The notes: generated by a model from the sequence alone, not told the origin. A stretch of DNA of 64,000 nucleotides from Paraburkholderia saeva (GCF_907164555.1 NZ_CAJQZC010000004.1:124001-188000), one strand, 5' to 3'; counted from the stretch's first letter, positions 8,475 through 17,579 are shown. A program made the numbers and translations.

Positions 8475-9385
8475 GCAAAGAACGAGTCCTTGTCACAGGC
8501 GCGGCAGGTTTGGTCGGCAACGCGGTCGCTCGCGCGTTGTTGGCAAGAGGCGATGAGGTGATCGCCATCGACCGGTTCCCTGGTGAGGTCGAAGGCGTCC
8601 GTGTGATTGCTTGCGACCTGAATGACATTCACCAACTGCACGCAGCGACGGGTCCGGGGCTTACGGCGATTGTTCATTGCGGGGCGTTTTCCGGCCCTAT
8701 GGTGGCACGCGACAACCCCTATGCGATGGTGCAGGTCAATGTTGTGGGCACCGCGAACGTCCTTGAGATCGCTCGCATTTATGAGTCGCGCCGTTTTGTG
8801 TTCTGTTCGTCCACTAGTGCATATGGCCACACAAGAGGCGACCCGGTGCAGGAAGACTCGTGTATGGAACCCGAAAGCCTCTATGGGGCGAGCAAGGTCG
8901 CGAGTGAGCAGATGATTTCTGCTTACTCGAAACAATACGGTGTGGATGGGGTCAGCCTTCGTCTGTCCTGGGTGTATGGGCCGCGGCGGACGACCGACTG
9001 CGTCATCCGGGACATGCTGACGAACGCATTTGCCGGCCGACTGACGAAGTTGGGGTTTGGCGCTGACTTCTATCGCCAGTTCATTCATGTCGACGATGCG
9101 AGTGTTGCTGTGTTGAAGGCGCTCGATGTCCCCGAACTGCCGAGGCGCACGTACAACGTGACTGGAGGAACGCGGGTCACGCTACAGGAGGTCGGCAATA
9201 TGGTGAAGCTGCTTTATCCTGCGGCGGAAATTGAGTTGGCCAACGGCCCAGATCCGGTGGATGAATTCCAGGATGCGTTTGATATCTCTGCTGCCCAGCG
9301 AGATCTGGGATATGTCCCGCGAGTTGGGCTTGCCGAAGGCATTCAAGAGTATGCCCGTTGGCTTATGGCTACACGAAAAGACTAG
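8471..9385 (+). CDS. NAD-dependent epimerase/dehydratase (extended SDR)
   Basis: A 304-residue extended short-chain dehydrogenase/reductase. It has the GAAGLVGNAVA nucleotide-binding motif at the N-terminus, the catalytic SSTSAYG serine region and the YGASK Tyr-Lys pair. The ATG overlaps the stop of the ATPase gene (ATGA at 8471-8474), so it belongs to the same operon. Its substrate is not predictable; in this setting it probably oxidises or epimerises an intermediate of the imported compound rather than a nucleotide sugar. Confidence 0.85.
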   Translation: MSKERVLVTGAAGLVGNAVARALLARGDEVIAIDRFPGEVEGVRVIACDLNDIHQLHAATGPGLTAIVHCGAFSGPMVARDNPYAMVQVNVVGTANVLEIARIYESRRFVFCSSTSAYGHTRGDPVQEDSCMEPESLYGASKVASEQMISAYSKQYGVDGVSLRLSWVYGPRRTTDCVIRDMLTNAFAGRLTKLGFGADFYRQFIHVDDASVAVLKALDVPELPRRTYNVTGGTRVTLQEVGNMVKLLYPAAEIELANGPDPVDEFQDAFDISAAQRDLGYVPRVGLAEGIQEYARWLMATRKD

Positions 9386-9396
9386 GAGAGGGACTC

Positions 9397-10155
9397 ATGG
9401 AATCGTTTTCCCTGAAAGGAAAAACGGCGGTCGTGACCGGTGGGAATACCGGCATCGGCTTCTCAATTGCGAAGCTGTTCGCGGCCAATGGCGCGAGAGT
9501 GGTCATGTGCCATTTCAACGACCAGGAAGGAGCGAGGGAACTGGCTGCACAACTCGTACAGCAGGGGGCGGATGTAGTTACTGCCGAGTGCGATGTCACT
9601 GATGAAGCTTCTGTACAACGACTAGGCGAATGGGCAATTCACGACCTCGGACCTGTCGATATTCTGGTCAACGGCGCGGGCATCTGTAGCGAGGTCCCCT
9701 TCAGCCAGTTGTCGGTCAAAGAGTGGGACCGGATGATGTCGGTCAACCTCCGCGGCGCTTTCCTCGTCACCCGGCAGTTCTTCGATGGAATGAAGGAACG
9801 CCGATATGGGCGAATCATCAATATCGCCTCGCAGTTGGCCTACAAGGGCACAACTGACGCTGCGCACTATTGCGCTTCCAAGGCGGGCCTCGTCGGGTTC
9901 ACGCGTGCGCTTTCCTACGAAGGCGCGCCCTTCGGCGTCACCGTCAATGCTATCGCACCGGGGCCGGTCGAGACTGCGATGCTCGCCGGATTTACAGACG
10001 AGTGGCGTGCCATGAAGTTCTCGCAGCTTCCGGCCGGGCGGTTTGGGAAAGTCGACGAAATCGCACCGACGGCGCTTCTGCTGGCGTCGGAAACCGGCGG
10101 TGCCTACTTCATTGGACAAACCCTGTCGCCCAATGGCGGCGACGTGATGCTCTAA
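9397..10155 (+). CDS. Short-chain dehydrogenase/reductase
   Basis: A 252-residue classical SDR of FabG-like architecture. Motifs seen are TGGNTGIGFSIAK (cofactor site), VNGAGICS (the NNAG position), the serine in NIASQLAYKG and YCASKAG (catalytic Tyr-Lys). The ATG at 9397 has AGGAGAGGG just upstream. It sits between the extended SDR and the PuuE-type hydrolase, 11 bases after the former. It is probably an alcohol/ketone oxidoreductase in the same pathway; substrate unknown. Confidence 0.88.
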   Translation: MESFSLKGKTAVVTGGNTGIGFSIAKLFAANGARVVMCHFNDQEGARELAAQLVQQGADVVTAECDVTDEASVQRLGEWAIHDLGPVDILVNGAGICSEVPFSQLSVKEWDRMMSVNLRGAFLVTRQFFDGMKERRYGRIINIASQLAYKGTTDAAHYCASKAGLVGFTRALSYEGAPFGVTVNAIAPGPVETAMLAGFTDEWRAMKFSQLPAGRFGKVDEIAPTALLLASETGGAYFIGQTLSPNGGDVML

Positions 10156-10172
10156 CCAGGAGCGAGGATTCT

Positions 10173-11096
10173 ATGAACACCAATCAGTGGGCGACACCCA
10201 CTCGCGATTTTGAGGGTTACGGAGCAAACCCTCCGCATGCGAACTGGCCAAACGGCGCTCGCATTGCCATTAACATTGTCCTGAATTATGAGGAAGGTTC
10301 GGAGCCGTCGATCGAACTCGGCGAGAAAGAGTCCGAAACGTGGTTCACGGAGTCGCACGGCTTGAATTCAGGCGTGGTTGGTCGTGACCTGGCTGCTGAG
10401 GGCCTCTTCGAATACGGCAGCAGGGTCGGCTTCTGGCGGCTCATGCGGATAATCCAGGAGCGGGAGTTGCCTGCGACCATCTATGGTTGCGCATTGGCAC
10501 TGGAACGCAATCCGTCGGCAGCGGCTGCGATTCGCGAGTCCGATTTCGATGTTTGTAGCCACGGGTATCGGTGGGTGAAGCACTACTCACTCTCGCGAGA
10601 GGAGGAGAAGAAGCACATCCATCAGGCAGTCGAGTCCCTTACGAGGACGATTGGTCGTGCGCCAGAAGGATGGTATTGCCGGTATTCCCCATCGGTAAAC
10701 ACCCGGCGGTTGCTCGTCGAGCATGGCGGATTTCTGTACGATTCGGACTATTACGGCGACGAACTTCCGTTTTGGACGACGGTTGACGATACGCCGCATC
10801 TGGTCGTCCCTTACTCGTTGACGACCAATGATGGCCAATATGCTGGAGCAACCGGTACGTCGCAACAGTGGTTCGAATTCATGCGGGACGCGTTCGACAC
10901 GCTCTACAAAGAGGGCGCCAGGACCCCGAGGATGATGTCAATAGGGCTTCACCTCAGACTTATCGGTCATCCATCGAGGGCCGCTGGCCTGGAGCGGTTT
11001 CTCGACTATGTTCAAAGACACGAGGATGTCTGGTTCACGCGGCGAATCGATATTGCTCGCCATTGGATAAAGGAGCATCCTTACGAGCGTGCGTGA
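10173..11096 (+). CDS. Polysaccharide-deacetylase-fold hydrolase, PuuE / cyclic imide hydrolase type
   Basis: A 307-residue NodB-fold protein of the branch that includes PuuE allantoinases and cyclic-imide hydrolases rather than true carbohydrate deacetylases. Diagnostic pieces are RIAINIVLNYEEGSEPS, CSHGYRWVKH, GWYCRYSPSVNTRRLLVEHG, YDSDYYGDELPFW and IGLHLRLIGHPSRAAGLERF. Members hydrolyse C-N bonds of cyclic ureides or imides. The ATG at 10173 follows AGGAGCGAGG. Two mechanistically distinct ring-opening hydrolases in one operon (this and the hydantoinase at 1749) suggest sequential attack on a bicyclic or substituted ring. Confidence 0.85.
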   Translation: MNTNQWATPTRDFEGYGANPPHANWPNGARIAINIVLNYEEGSEPSIELGEKESETWFTESHGLNSGVVGRDLAAEGLFEYGSRVGFWRLMRIIQERELPATIYGCALALERNPSAAAAIRESDFDVCSHGYRWVKHYSLSREEEKKHIHQAVESLTRTIGRAPEGWYCRYSPSVNTRRLLVEHGGFLYDSDYYGDELPFWTTVDDTPHLVVPYSLTTNDGQYAGATGTSQQWFEFMRDAFDTLYKEGARTPRMMSIGLHLRLIGHPSRAAGLERFLDYVQRHEDVWFTRRIDIARHWIKEHPYERA

Positions 11097-11150
11097 CAGC
11101 GCCCGCGCCCTCCCGAATCAGGCGCCTTCCAGAGTTTCGAATTTTTTGAT

Positions 11151-11861
11151 ATGCCCAAGACATCAGCTCTTCCGCTTCTCAAAGACCCGCAGTCAGCGGA
11201 CAGCACCAGTGATGAAATCTACGAGCGAATCTATCTCGCGATCCTCGAGCATCGACTGACACCGGGGACGAAACTTGCCGAAGAACGCCTTGCCTCAATC
11301 TTCAAGGCTAGCCGGGCTCGCGTGCGCGAAGCGCTAAGCAAGTTGGCATATGAGCAGATTGTTGAGGTCTTTCCCAAGAAGGGTTGGTTTGTCGCCAGGC
11401 CGTCGGTAGAGCAGGCCCGTGACGTTTTCGAGGCAAGGCGGTTGATAGAGCCCGCGGTCATGAGACGCCTGGCGCAGAATATGGATGTAGAGAAAAAGAC
11501 CGCTCTGCATGAACACCTGGAGAAGGAGATGGATGCGCGCAAAGTCGACGACAAGCGTGCAATCATCCGCCTCTCTGGCGAGTTTCATAACCTGGCGGCC
11601 GCGCTCGCCGGTAATTCATCTTTCACTCGGAGTCTGCGAGAGCTCTCAACGCTGACTTGTCTCGTGATTTTGCTATACAACGCTCCCATCGTGGCCAGTT
11701 GCCGAGCGGATGAACACGAAAGAATCGTTGAAGCGTTGGATAGAGGAGATGGGGAAACCGCTGCGCAGGTGATGCTCGAGCATCTCGACCACATTGAAGG
11801 GGCGTTGAAGTTGGATTCAACGGAAGAAGAGGCTGACCTCGAAGAGATATTTCTTCGCTAG
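11151..11861 (+). CDS. GntR-family regulator, FCD (FadR-C) type
   Basis: A 236-residue regulator. The N-terminal winged helix-turn-helix is typical (LEHRLTPGTKLAEERLASIF, then SRARVREALSKL). The C-terminal all-helical FCD domain keeps the metal/ligand-binding pattern (FEARRLIEPAVMRRL, EFHNLAAALAGNSSF, DEHERIVEALDRGD). It closes the operon, 54 bases after the hydrolase gene. It probably represses the operon through the TTGTTGAC cluster at 1621-1680 and releases it when a pathway acid is bound. The family is certain; the target is inferred. Confidence 0.92.
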   Translation: MPKTSALPLLKDPQSADSTSDEIYERIYLAILEHRLTPGTKLAEERLASIFKASRARVREALSKLAYEQIVEVFPKKGWFVARPSVEQARDVFEARRLIEPAVMRRLAQNMDVEKKTALHEHLEKEMDARKVDDKRAIIRLSGEFHNLAAALAGNSSFTRSLRELSTLTCLVILLYNAPIVASCRADEHERIVEALDRGDGETAAQVMLEHLDHIEGALKLDSTEEEADLEEIFLR

Positions 11862-12488
11862 ATGCGAGGCGGTCAAACCAGACGCATCGGGTGTTGGTCT
11901 TTTTCCTTGACGGTAGACTGGCGTCGCGGTATCTAGATTGGGCCGCTGTCATCAGTGACGCGGTTAAGGCCCCCACAGAACTCGGTAATGAAGGATATTA
12001 CCTTTCTGTGCCGGTTTTCATCGCCCAGGCAGAGGTTTGCTAAGCGAAATCACCGGTGTGAAGTCAGCCCTGATGCAATCTCAAAAATCGACGTGTTCGC
12101 CAAAGGAGTCGCAAGCCGCTGAAGCGTTGCGTCTCCGATTGCAGGCGGACCCGGGATCGATGGCTCTGGTCTCTTTCGGCCTATCGCCGAGCTTGATCTC
12201 GTTCAAGCGGAAGCTCCCCGCGGGGATGATCGCCACGTTCGAGCATTTGCTTCACCTGTCCGATGTAGTCACCGACCGGCGGCGCGAGGGTCAACAGCCT
12301 GCTGGGTACCGGTCAGTCCCGTTTGAACATTGGGAGGGTGGCGAAAGCTCACGCACTTCGACAGGAATTTTGCGGAGATGATGACTCCACTGGTGCGCTT
12401 CATACTGATCGTTTGGGTTGTCGCCTTCGTCGCTGTTTTTGCCCTTCAATCCTGCACGATCCGTTCGCGTCGCCAGAACGTGTCTCAA
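11862..12488. other. Gene-poor stretch between operon end and TetR gene
   Basis: About 630 bases hold only short frames without recognisable products. One frame ending near 12518 could encode a roughly 60-residue peptide with a single hydrophobic segment (VRFILIVWVVAFVAVFAL), but its C-terminal end overlaps the 3' end of the TetR gene and no family is recognised. The region probably contains eroded sequence between two island modules. Confidence 0.45.
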
Positions 12489-13088
12489 TTAGTCACCGTG
12501 GCCGGGAGCCTTTGCTGAGATACCTGCGAGCAACAACTCAACCATTCGAACTGCCGAGCGCTTCCAGTTTTCGCCCACTCTAATCGTCGCCACGCCGGAG
12601 AGTGCGCGAAGCAAATCCAGCGGCTCAACATCCCTCTGACATGCACCCGCCTCGACTGCATAGGTGACCAGCGCCGTGATCGGCGATGCAAGTCGGTCTG
12701 GGGTCTTGCTGTAGAGATCCTCCGGACCTCCCATCAGGGTATCCATGGCCTCGGCCATGCCATGTTTTGCGTCGAGAAACTCTACGAAAAGCATCAGCCA
12801 TTCGCGTAGAGCGGCCTCTGGCTCCCGTTCCGCAATCAAGCCGTCGGCAGCCTCGATGAGCGCATCTACTTCCTGCCGATAAACGGCCGAGATCACGGCG
12901 TCCCGCGTCGGAAAGTGTCGGTAGAGCGAAGCGATGCTGACCTTTGCCTCGCGCGCGACCTGTTCAAGGCTGGCGGCTGCCCCCTTTTCGGCAAAGACGT
13001 GCTTGGCCGCATCGATCAATCGCAGCCGGTTGCGTTCGCCATCGGAACGCGGCCGGCGGCTTGGTTTGGAAGGTGGGGCTGATTGCAC
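12489..13088 (-). CDS. TetR-family repressor
   Basis: A 199-residue regulator with an N-terminal TetR helix-turn-helix (LIDAAKHVFAEKG, LEQVAREAKVSIASLYRHFP) and a helical ligand-binding C-terminal half. The GTG at 13088 is chosen because AAGGAG precedes it by 9 bases; longer upstream frames would run through the operator. It is divergent from the FAD monooxygenase and MFS genes, and a 22-bp dyad lies between them, so it most likely represses that pair and possibly itself. Confidence 0.9.
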   Translation of the reverse strand: MQSAPPSKPSRRPRSDGERNRLRLIDAAKHVFAEKGAAASLEQVAREAKVSIASLYRHFPTRDAVISAVYRQEVDALIEAADGLIAEREPEAALREWLMLFVEFLDAKHGMAEAMDTLMGGPEDLYSKTPDRLASPITALVTYAVEAGACQRDVEPLDLLRALSGVATIRVGENWKRSAVRMVELLLAGISAKAPGHGD

Positions 13089-13118
13089 CTCAGAAAGCTC
13101 CTTGTTAAGCGTAGTGGA

Positions 13119-13155
13119 ACTACGGTAATATAACCGTAGTATCCCTCCGTATAAT
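13119..13155. promoter_or_regulatory. Palindromic TetR operator and promoter
   Basis: ACTACGGT at 13119-13126 and its exact inverse ACCGTAGT at 13133-13140 flank six AT bases: a perfect 8-bp dyad of the size expected for a TetR dimer. A consensus -10 box TATAAT follows at 13150-13155, about 15 bases before the monooxygenase start, so the leader of that mRNA would be very short. A bound repressor would cover the -35 region. Confidence 0.75.
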
Positions 13156-13169
13156 ACAGGATCGAGCAG

Positions 13170-14264
13170 ATGGAACGTCAGACGCACAAAACCGGCGGCG
13201 CGGCCGTGCTTGTCGGGGCATCCCTGTCAGGCTTGATGGGTGCTTTATCCCTATCCCGCATCGGAATGACTGTGACGATGCTGGAACGATCGGACGGGAA
13301 GGCTCGCGCGGGCGCAGCCTTGCCGGTCAGCGAGGGTCTCCTCCAACGTTTGACCGGTCGGAGCTTAGGACAGCATGCACTGCCTTCGGGGCCGCAAGCC
13401 TGGGCCGATGTCTACGCAGCTCTGCGTGCCGTCGTTGATGCCGATCCCAACATACGAGTTCGCGCTCCGGCGCGCGTGAAGTTTGTTGATCAGGATGAGC
13501 ACTCAGCATGGGCGGTAACGGACAACGCGGAGGTTGTGCGAGGCGACATTGTCGTCGGCGCCGACGGTCATGCAAGCATCGTCCGTTGTCATGTTGCCCC
13601 TGAGCAGCCCGATGCGGTGTTCGCCGGCTATCTCATCTGGCTTGGCATAGTCGACGAAAGCGAAGTCCGAGCCCAGCCTTGGCCGGATCAACTCGCGATC
13701 CTCGAAGAGCGAGGGTACTGCCTCAACGCCTATTACCTACCGGGTGCGGATGGGTCGCTTGTGAGAGGCCATCGACGTTTGGGGTTTGGTTGGTACGACG
13801 CCGGCCGCAATGATCTCCTGCGGTCGAGCGGCGTCCTCGTTGGGGACGTCGTGCAGCGAACACTGCGTCCCGCTGACATTCCGGACGCTACTTTCAGGGA
13901 CCTGGCGGCGGAGGCTAAAGCGATCTGGCCCGCCCCCTGGCGCGAAGCCATTCGCGACTGCCTTTCCCGACGCGCTGTGATCGGCACGCCCATCGGCGAA
14001 TACATGCCGCAGCGCTTGGCACGCGGGAGGGTATGTCTCGTTGGAGATGCCGCTCATGTGCCGTCGCCGATGACCGGCAAGGGCTTCGATGCCTCGGCGC
14101 TCGATGCGCTCGCCCTCGCCGAAGCACTGCACGACGGCTTGGCTCATGGAGGCGCGGCCGAGGCCTTGCGCCACTACGAGGCAAAACGGCTCGCCGCGGC
14201 TCGCGAACTCGTCCGCTCCGGTTGTGGCTTCAGCCAGTCATTCGGGCCGCATCAGGCATCGTGA
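13170..14264 (+). CDS. FAD-dependent aromatic-type monooxygenase
   Basis: A 364-residue group A flavoprotein hydroxylase. It shows the ADP-binding beta-alpha-beta motif VGASLSGLMGALSLSRIG, the middle DG motif VVGADGHASIVR and the C-terminal GD motif CLVGDAAHVPSPMTGKG. It resembles 2-polyprenyl-6-methoxyphenol/6-hydroxynicotinate-type hydroxylases and the broader TetX-like group. It lies directly downstream of the TetR operator and 46 bases before an MFS exporter gene. The combination of inactivating oxygenase, exporter and TetR suggests detoxification of an aromatic compound; the substrate is not known. Confidence 0.88.
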   Translation: MERQTHKTGGAAVLVGASLSGLMGALSLSRIGMTVTMLERSDGKARAGAALPVSEGLLQRLTGRSLGQHALPSGPQAWADVYAALRAVVDADPNIRVRAPARVKFVDQDEHSAWAVTDNAEVVRGDIVVGADGHASIVRCHVAPEQPDAVFAGYLIWLGIVDESEVRAQPWPDQLAILEERGYCLNAYYLPGADGSLVRGHRRLGFGWYDAGRNDLLRSSGVLVGDVVQRTLRPADIPDATFRDLAAEAKAIWPAPWREAIRDCLSRRAVIGTPIGEYMPQRLARGRVCLVGDAAHVPSPMTGKGFDASALDALALAEALHDGLAHGGAAEALRHYEAKRLAAARELVRSGCGFSQSFGPHQAS

Positions 14265-14310
14265 CGCCGCGACGCTTCCAACAATCAATGATGAAAAGCA
14301 ATTCTTGACA

Positions 14311-15696
14311 ATGGAAATTCCTGAACTGACCCTGCGGCGCGGAAGCGACGCGCCCCCGATGACGGTACGACAACGGCTCATAGTCATCCTTCTTCTCGGT
14401 GCCAACTTCATGTTGTCCGCCGACTTCTCAATTCTTAACGTCGCATTGCCCGAAGTTGGACGGGCGGTCGGGCTTAAGGTGAGCGACTTCCCGTGGGTCG
14501 CTACGTCTTTTGCGCTACCAGCCGCAGGGCTGTCCCTGCTCTTCGGCCGGCTCGGCGATCTGTATGGTCTGCGCCGCATGTTTCTCATCGGCCTCGCGCT
14601 TCTGGCGGCATCGTCGCTCCTGGGCGGTATCGCAACCGAACCTGTCGTTCTTCTCGCTGCTCGCGTGCTCCAGGGCGTCGCAACAGCGATGACGGGCCCA
14701 GCCGCACTGGCACTGCTGATCACGGTGTTCGCCGACGAACGACAGCGCGCGCGGGCGCTAGGCTTGAACGGTGCACTGCTCTCAGGCGGTTTCACTTTTG
14801 GAGCCTTGGTGGGCGGGATGCTCGTCGACGTGCTGAGCTGGCGCTGGGCCTTTCTCATCAACGTTCCGACCGCCATCATCATCCTCGCCGTGACGCCGTT
14901 CGTGATTTCCGCGGCACATTCCCGGAACGGTGTTCGTCTGGACATCCCGGGCGCAGTATCGGGGACGCTCGGGCTTGTCGCCATCGTCTTCGGCTTCACG
15001 GAACAGTCCGCGGCAGCGCTCGCGGTCGGAGCGACGCTTCTAGTTCTGTTTTTCTGGATTGAGCGGCGTGCGTCAGCGCCTTTGGTCGCGATCGAGATGT
15101 TGGCCTGGCCCTCGGTGCGCTGGGGAAATGTGGCGGTGCTGACCATCTTCTCAATGGAGGCCGGCCTCATTTACCTCGTAACAATCTACTTGCAAGAGGT
15201 GCTGCATTTGGGGCCGTTCGCGACCGGCCTGGTGTTCGGCGTCCCGGGGCTCGCATCGATAGTTGCAGGCATTCTCGCCGGCCGGATCGTCGCTCGGCGC
15301 GGCGCGCGTCCCGTGCTTCTGGTGGCCTTGCTCGTTCAGGGCGGCTTTACCGCACCGCTGATCCTGCTTGGATCGGACCCGAACTCGATGTGGCTTTTGA
15401 TCCCGGCACTCTTTGTCGGATTTTTCGGCCATATTACGGCTGTTGTGGCAGCTACCGTTGCCGCTACCTCGGAAGTTCCAGAGACCAGCAAAGGGCTTGC
15501 CTCTGGCCTGATGACAACGAGCCAGCGCGTTGCGTCCACCATCGGCATCCCGGCCTTGGCTGCCGTGATGGCCGCTCGTGCGAATCTCCTGGGCGGCATT
15601 CATATCGCGCTGGCTGCCGATGTACTGTTCACGGTGATCGCAGTGGTCCTGATTGCTGCCGGTTTGAAACAACGTCTGCCCGCTGCAACAAGATGA
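14311..15696 (+). CDS. MFS drug-exporter-like transporter (DHA2 type)
   Basis: A 461-residue membrane protein with about 14 hydrophobic segments, as in the EmrB/QacA (DHA2) group. Landmarks are the motif A region GRLGDLYGLRRMF, RVLQGVATAMTGPAAL, and the exporter motif C-like SGGFTFGALVGGMLVDVLSWRW read in two parts. The ATG at 14311 is the first methionine in frame that starts a normal short cytoplasmic tail. It probably forms one transcript with the monooxygenase gene under the TetR operator and pumps out the same compound or its product. Confidence 0.87.
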   Translation: MEIPELTLRRGSDAPPMTVRQRLIVILLLGANFMLSADFSILNVALPEVGRAVGLKVSDFPWVATSFALPAAGLSLLFGRLGDLYGLRRMFLIGLALLAASSLLGGIATEPVVLLAARVLQGVATAMTGPAALALLITVFADERQRARALGLNGALLSGGFTFGALVGGMLVDVLSWRWAFLINVPTAIIILAVTPFVISAAHSRNGVRLDIPGAVSGTLGLVAIVFGFTEQSAAALAVGATLLVLFFWIERRASAPLVAIEMLAWPSVRWGNVAVLTIFSMEAGLIYLVTIYLQEVLHLGPFATGLVFGVPGLASIVAGILAGRIVARRGARPVLLVALLVQGGFTAPLILLGSDPNSMWLLIPALFVGFFGHITAVVAATVAATSEVPETSKGLASGLMTTSQRVASTIGIPALAAVMAARANLLGGIHIALAADVLFTVIAVVLIAAGLKQRLPAATR

Positions 15697-15737
15697 TCCT
15701 GCATTACAGTCCAGTCGAAAGACCGTGGCGCGGTGCA

Positions 15738-15806
15738 AAACGTACCAATGCCGGCATCGGCATCGCGCGCGATTTGTTCAAGGTTTGTCGCCGCTTCTCG
15801 TTCCAC
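15738..15806 (-). pseudogene. Scar of a second TetR gene (helix-turn-helix piece)
   Basis: On the minus strand a 23-residue piece reads EREAATNLEQIARDADAGIG then TF, matching the recognition-helix region of TetR proteins (normally continuing TLYRHFP). The frame then loses similarity, and the rest of the gene is absent. Confidence 0.5.
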
Positions 15807-15809
15807 GAA

Positions 15810-15986
15810 TGGCGCGTTGATCTGGGACTAGACGTTGGCTACGAGGTGGACCTCTTTGGTCGTGTCAGCCGCAGCGTAGAAGCGGCGCGTAGCGAAGCGG
15901 ATGCGTCCGACGCAGATGTCGATGCCGTACGAGCATCAACCAGCTGGCGTGGACAGATCCGTGGTGCTGTTCCGTCGCAACTATGA
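15810..15986 (+). pseudogene. Scar of an RND-efflux outer-membrane lipoprotein (NodT/OprM type)
   Basis: A plus-strand piece reads VGYEVDLFGRVSRSVEAARS, then EADASDADVDAVRAS. This matches the highly conserved W-ELDLFGR-RR-VEAA-A-A-AS-ADL-AVR block of outer-membrane efflux lipoproteins. Only about 45 residues remain before the frame degenerates. It starts 3 bases from the TetR scar on the other strand, so the pair is likely a collapsed efflux locus. The following bases to 16174 hold nothing recognisable. Confidence 0.6.
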
Positions 15987-16174
15987 TCGACTTCGCTCGA
16001 CGAACCAATCGATTGCGTTTCCAGGCATTTGATCGATTCGCGCTTCGATATGCGTATCGATAAGAGAGTGAGCGGCCTCCGGTGAACAGTGCCATGATGT
16101 AAGCGAGTTTTCGGCAGGCCTGTTCGCTGCCTTCGCGATAATCGTGCAATGCAGAGAAGTTCGTTCCTCATGTC

Positions 16175-17557
16175 TCAAGGCAGGTGAGTGGTCTCGCCTG
16201 GCACTGCTTCGCTCGACTCCTTATCAGAAGAACTATCTTCGGTCTTTTGCTTGTCGGCGTCTTCCGCTGTCAGCTCTCCGAGGTGTGCGCCGAGCAGCCG
16301 CCAAGCCTCGCGTTTCTCGGCGGTGTATGGGTATCGCTGATAGATGCGCTTCATACGGTTCTGCTCGCGGTGATTCATGCACTTGTCGATCACTGCGGGC
16401 AATACACCAAGCTCCTGCATCAGCGTCGCGGCTGTCCGGCGCAGGTCATGAGGCGTCCACTTTTCCTCGCTGAGAACGAGAGAATTCCCGTTAGAGGCTC
16501 GCTTGGCGTGAGCCTCGCGCTCATAAAACACCAACTGACGATCAGAGACCTGCTTGGTAATACTTTTCAGCCCGACGTGCGTTTCAGGTTCGTTTTCGCG
16601 CCGGAGGCCCGGCAGCAGCCATTCCTTGCTGTCAGACAATTCAAAGAGTACCCGCATGTGCTGTAGAGCGAAGTCGGACAGGAACACGATGTGAGACTCT
16701 CTATTCTTCGCGTTCTGGAATGGAATGCGCCAGATCTTCAGTTCAAGATTGATATCCTGTTTGCGTGCTTTGATGACCTCGCCAACGCGCGCGTTGGTCG
16801 CCAGGATCAGCATAAGCGCCCGCTTTGTCGTTTCAAGGAGGTTGGCGCATTCCAGTACGCCTGGCAGGGCACGGATCTCATCTTTGGACAGTGTACGTTC
16901 CCGCTCGCCATCCGCGCCGCCCACGTCCTTTTTGACGATGGTGAGCAGGGGGTCGACTGAAACGTACTCGCGTACCTGGCACCATTTAATAAACTGTTTC
17001 AGGTCTGTGAGCATCCTGTTGGCAAGCCGGTTCGCCCCCCGAGCGACGATGGTATCGAGCGAGGATATGAGATGCGAGCGGCGGACGTCCTCCATCGCCA
17101 TGTCGCCGACCACGGGAAGTATGTCTTTTTCGAACGCGCGTCGAACTTCTTGTCCCCCGTCTGCGCGCTTCTGAAGCGCAGAGTCGATCCATTCGTTGAA
17201 TCGCTGCCGGAACGTCTTTCGGGCAAGCCTCTCTTCTAGATTGGAAACCGCTGCGTCAACCTCGACTTGCTTCCTCAACCTTTCGATGCGCTTATGCTCC
17301 AGTGGATCTTCACCCTCGTTGATTTGCGCCCGTGCACTATCACGAGCATCCCGGATCTGACGCAGGGTTGATTTCGGGAAGGTGCCGAGTCGAAGCTCGC
17401 GGATCGCGCCGGCTGATCGGTAGCGCAGCGAAAAATGGACCGAAATACTTTTTGCTCCCACGCGGACCACGCCAAAGACGCCATGCCCATCGGTGAGACG
17501 CCGTCCGTCGTCGCTTGACGTCAACGCTTGCAATTCCTTCGTCGTAAGTGTGGCCAT
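16175..17557 (-). CDS. Tyrosine-type site-specific integrase (P4-like, island integrase)
   Basis: A 460-residue integrase of the P4/CP4 class. It has an N-terminal DUF4102-like arm-binding domain (LTSSDDGRRLTDGHGVFGVV, LRLGTFPKSTLRQIRDARD), a core-binding domain and the C-terminal catalytic domain. Catalytic residues are visible: Arg in ATNARVGEV, the His-x-x-Arg box in PHDLRRTAATLM, the second His in CMNHRE and the tyrosine in RIYQRYPYTAEK. A strong GGAGGGG site precedes the ATG. It appears intact and lies next to a tRNA-Pro 3' fragment, the expected attachment site, so it is probably the integrase that moved the segment to its left. Confidence 0.93.
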   Translation of the reverse strand: MATLTTKELQALTSSDDGRRLTDGHGVFGVVRVGAKSISVHFSLRYRSAGAIRELRLGTFPKSTLRQIRDARDSARAQINEGEDPLEHKRIERLRKQVEVDAAVSNLEERLARKTFRQRFNEWIDSALQKRADGGQEVRRAFEKDILPVVGDMAMEDVRRSHLISSLDTIVARGANRLANRMLTDLKQFIKWCQVREYVSVDPLLTIVKKDVGGADGERERTLSKDEIRALPGVLECANLLETTKRALMLILATNARVGEVIKARKQDINLELKIWRIPFQNAKNRESHIVFLSDFALQHMRVLFELSDSKEWLLPGLRRENEPETHVGLKSITKQVSDRQLVFYEREAHAKRASNGNSLVLSEEKWTPHDLRRTAATLMQELGVLPAVIDKCMNHREQNRMKRIYQRYPYTAEKREAWRLLGAHLGELTAEDADKQKTEDSSSDKESSEAVPGETTHLP

Positions 17558-17579
17558 TCACCCCTCCATCCAAGCAGAT

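Noticed and set aside
15981..16178. A 65-codon minus-strand frame next to the integrase
   Set aside because: A fragment-like sequence with no recognised family. It lies in the scar region and cannot be supported as a gene.
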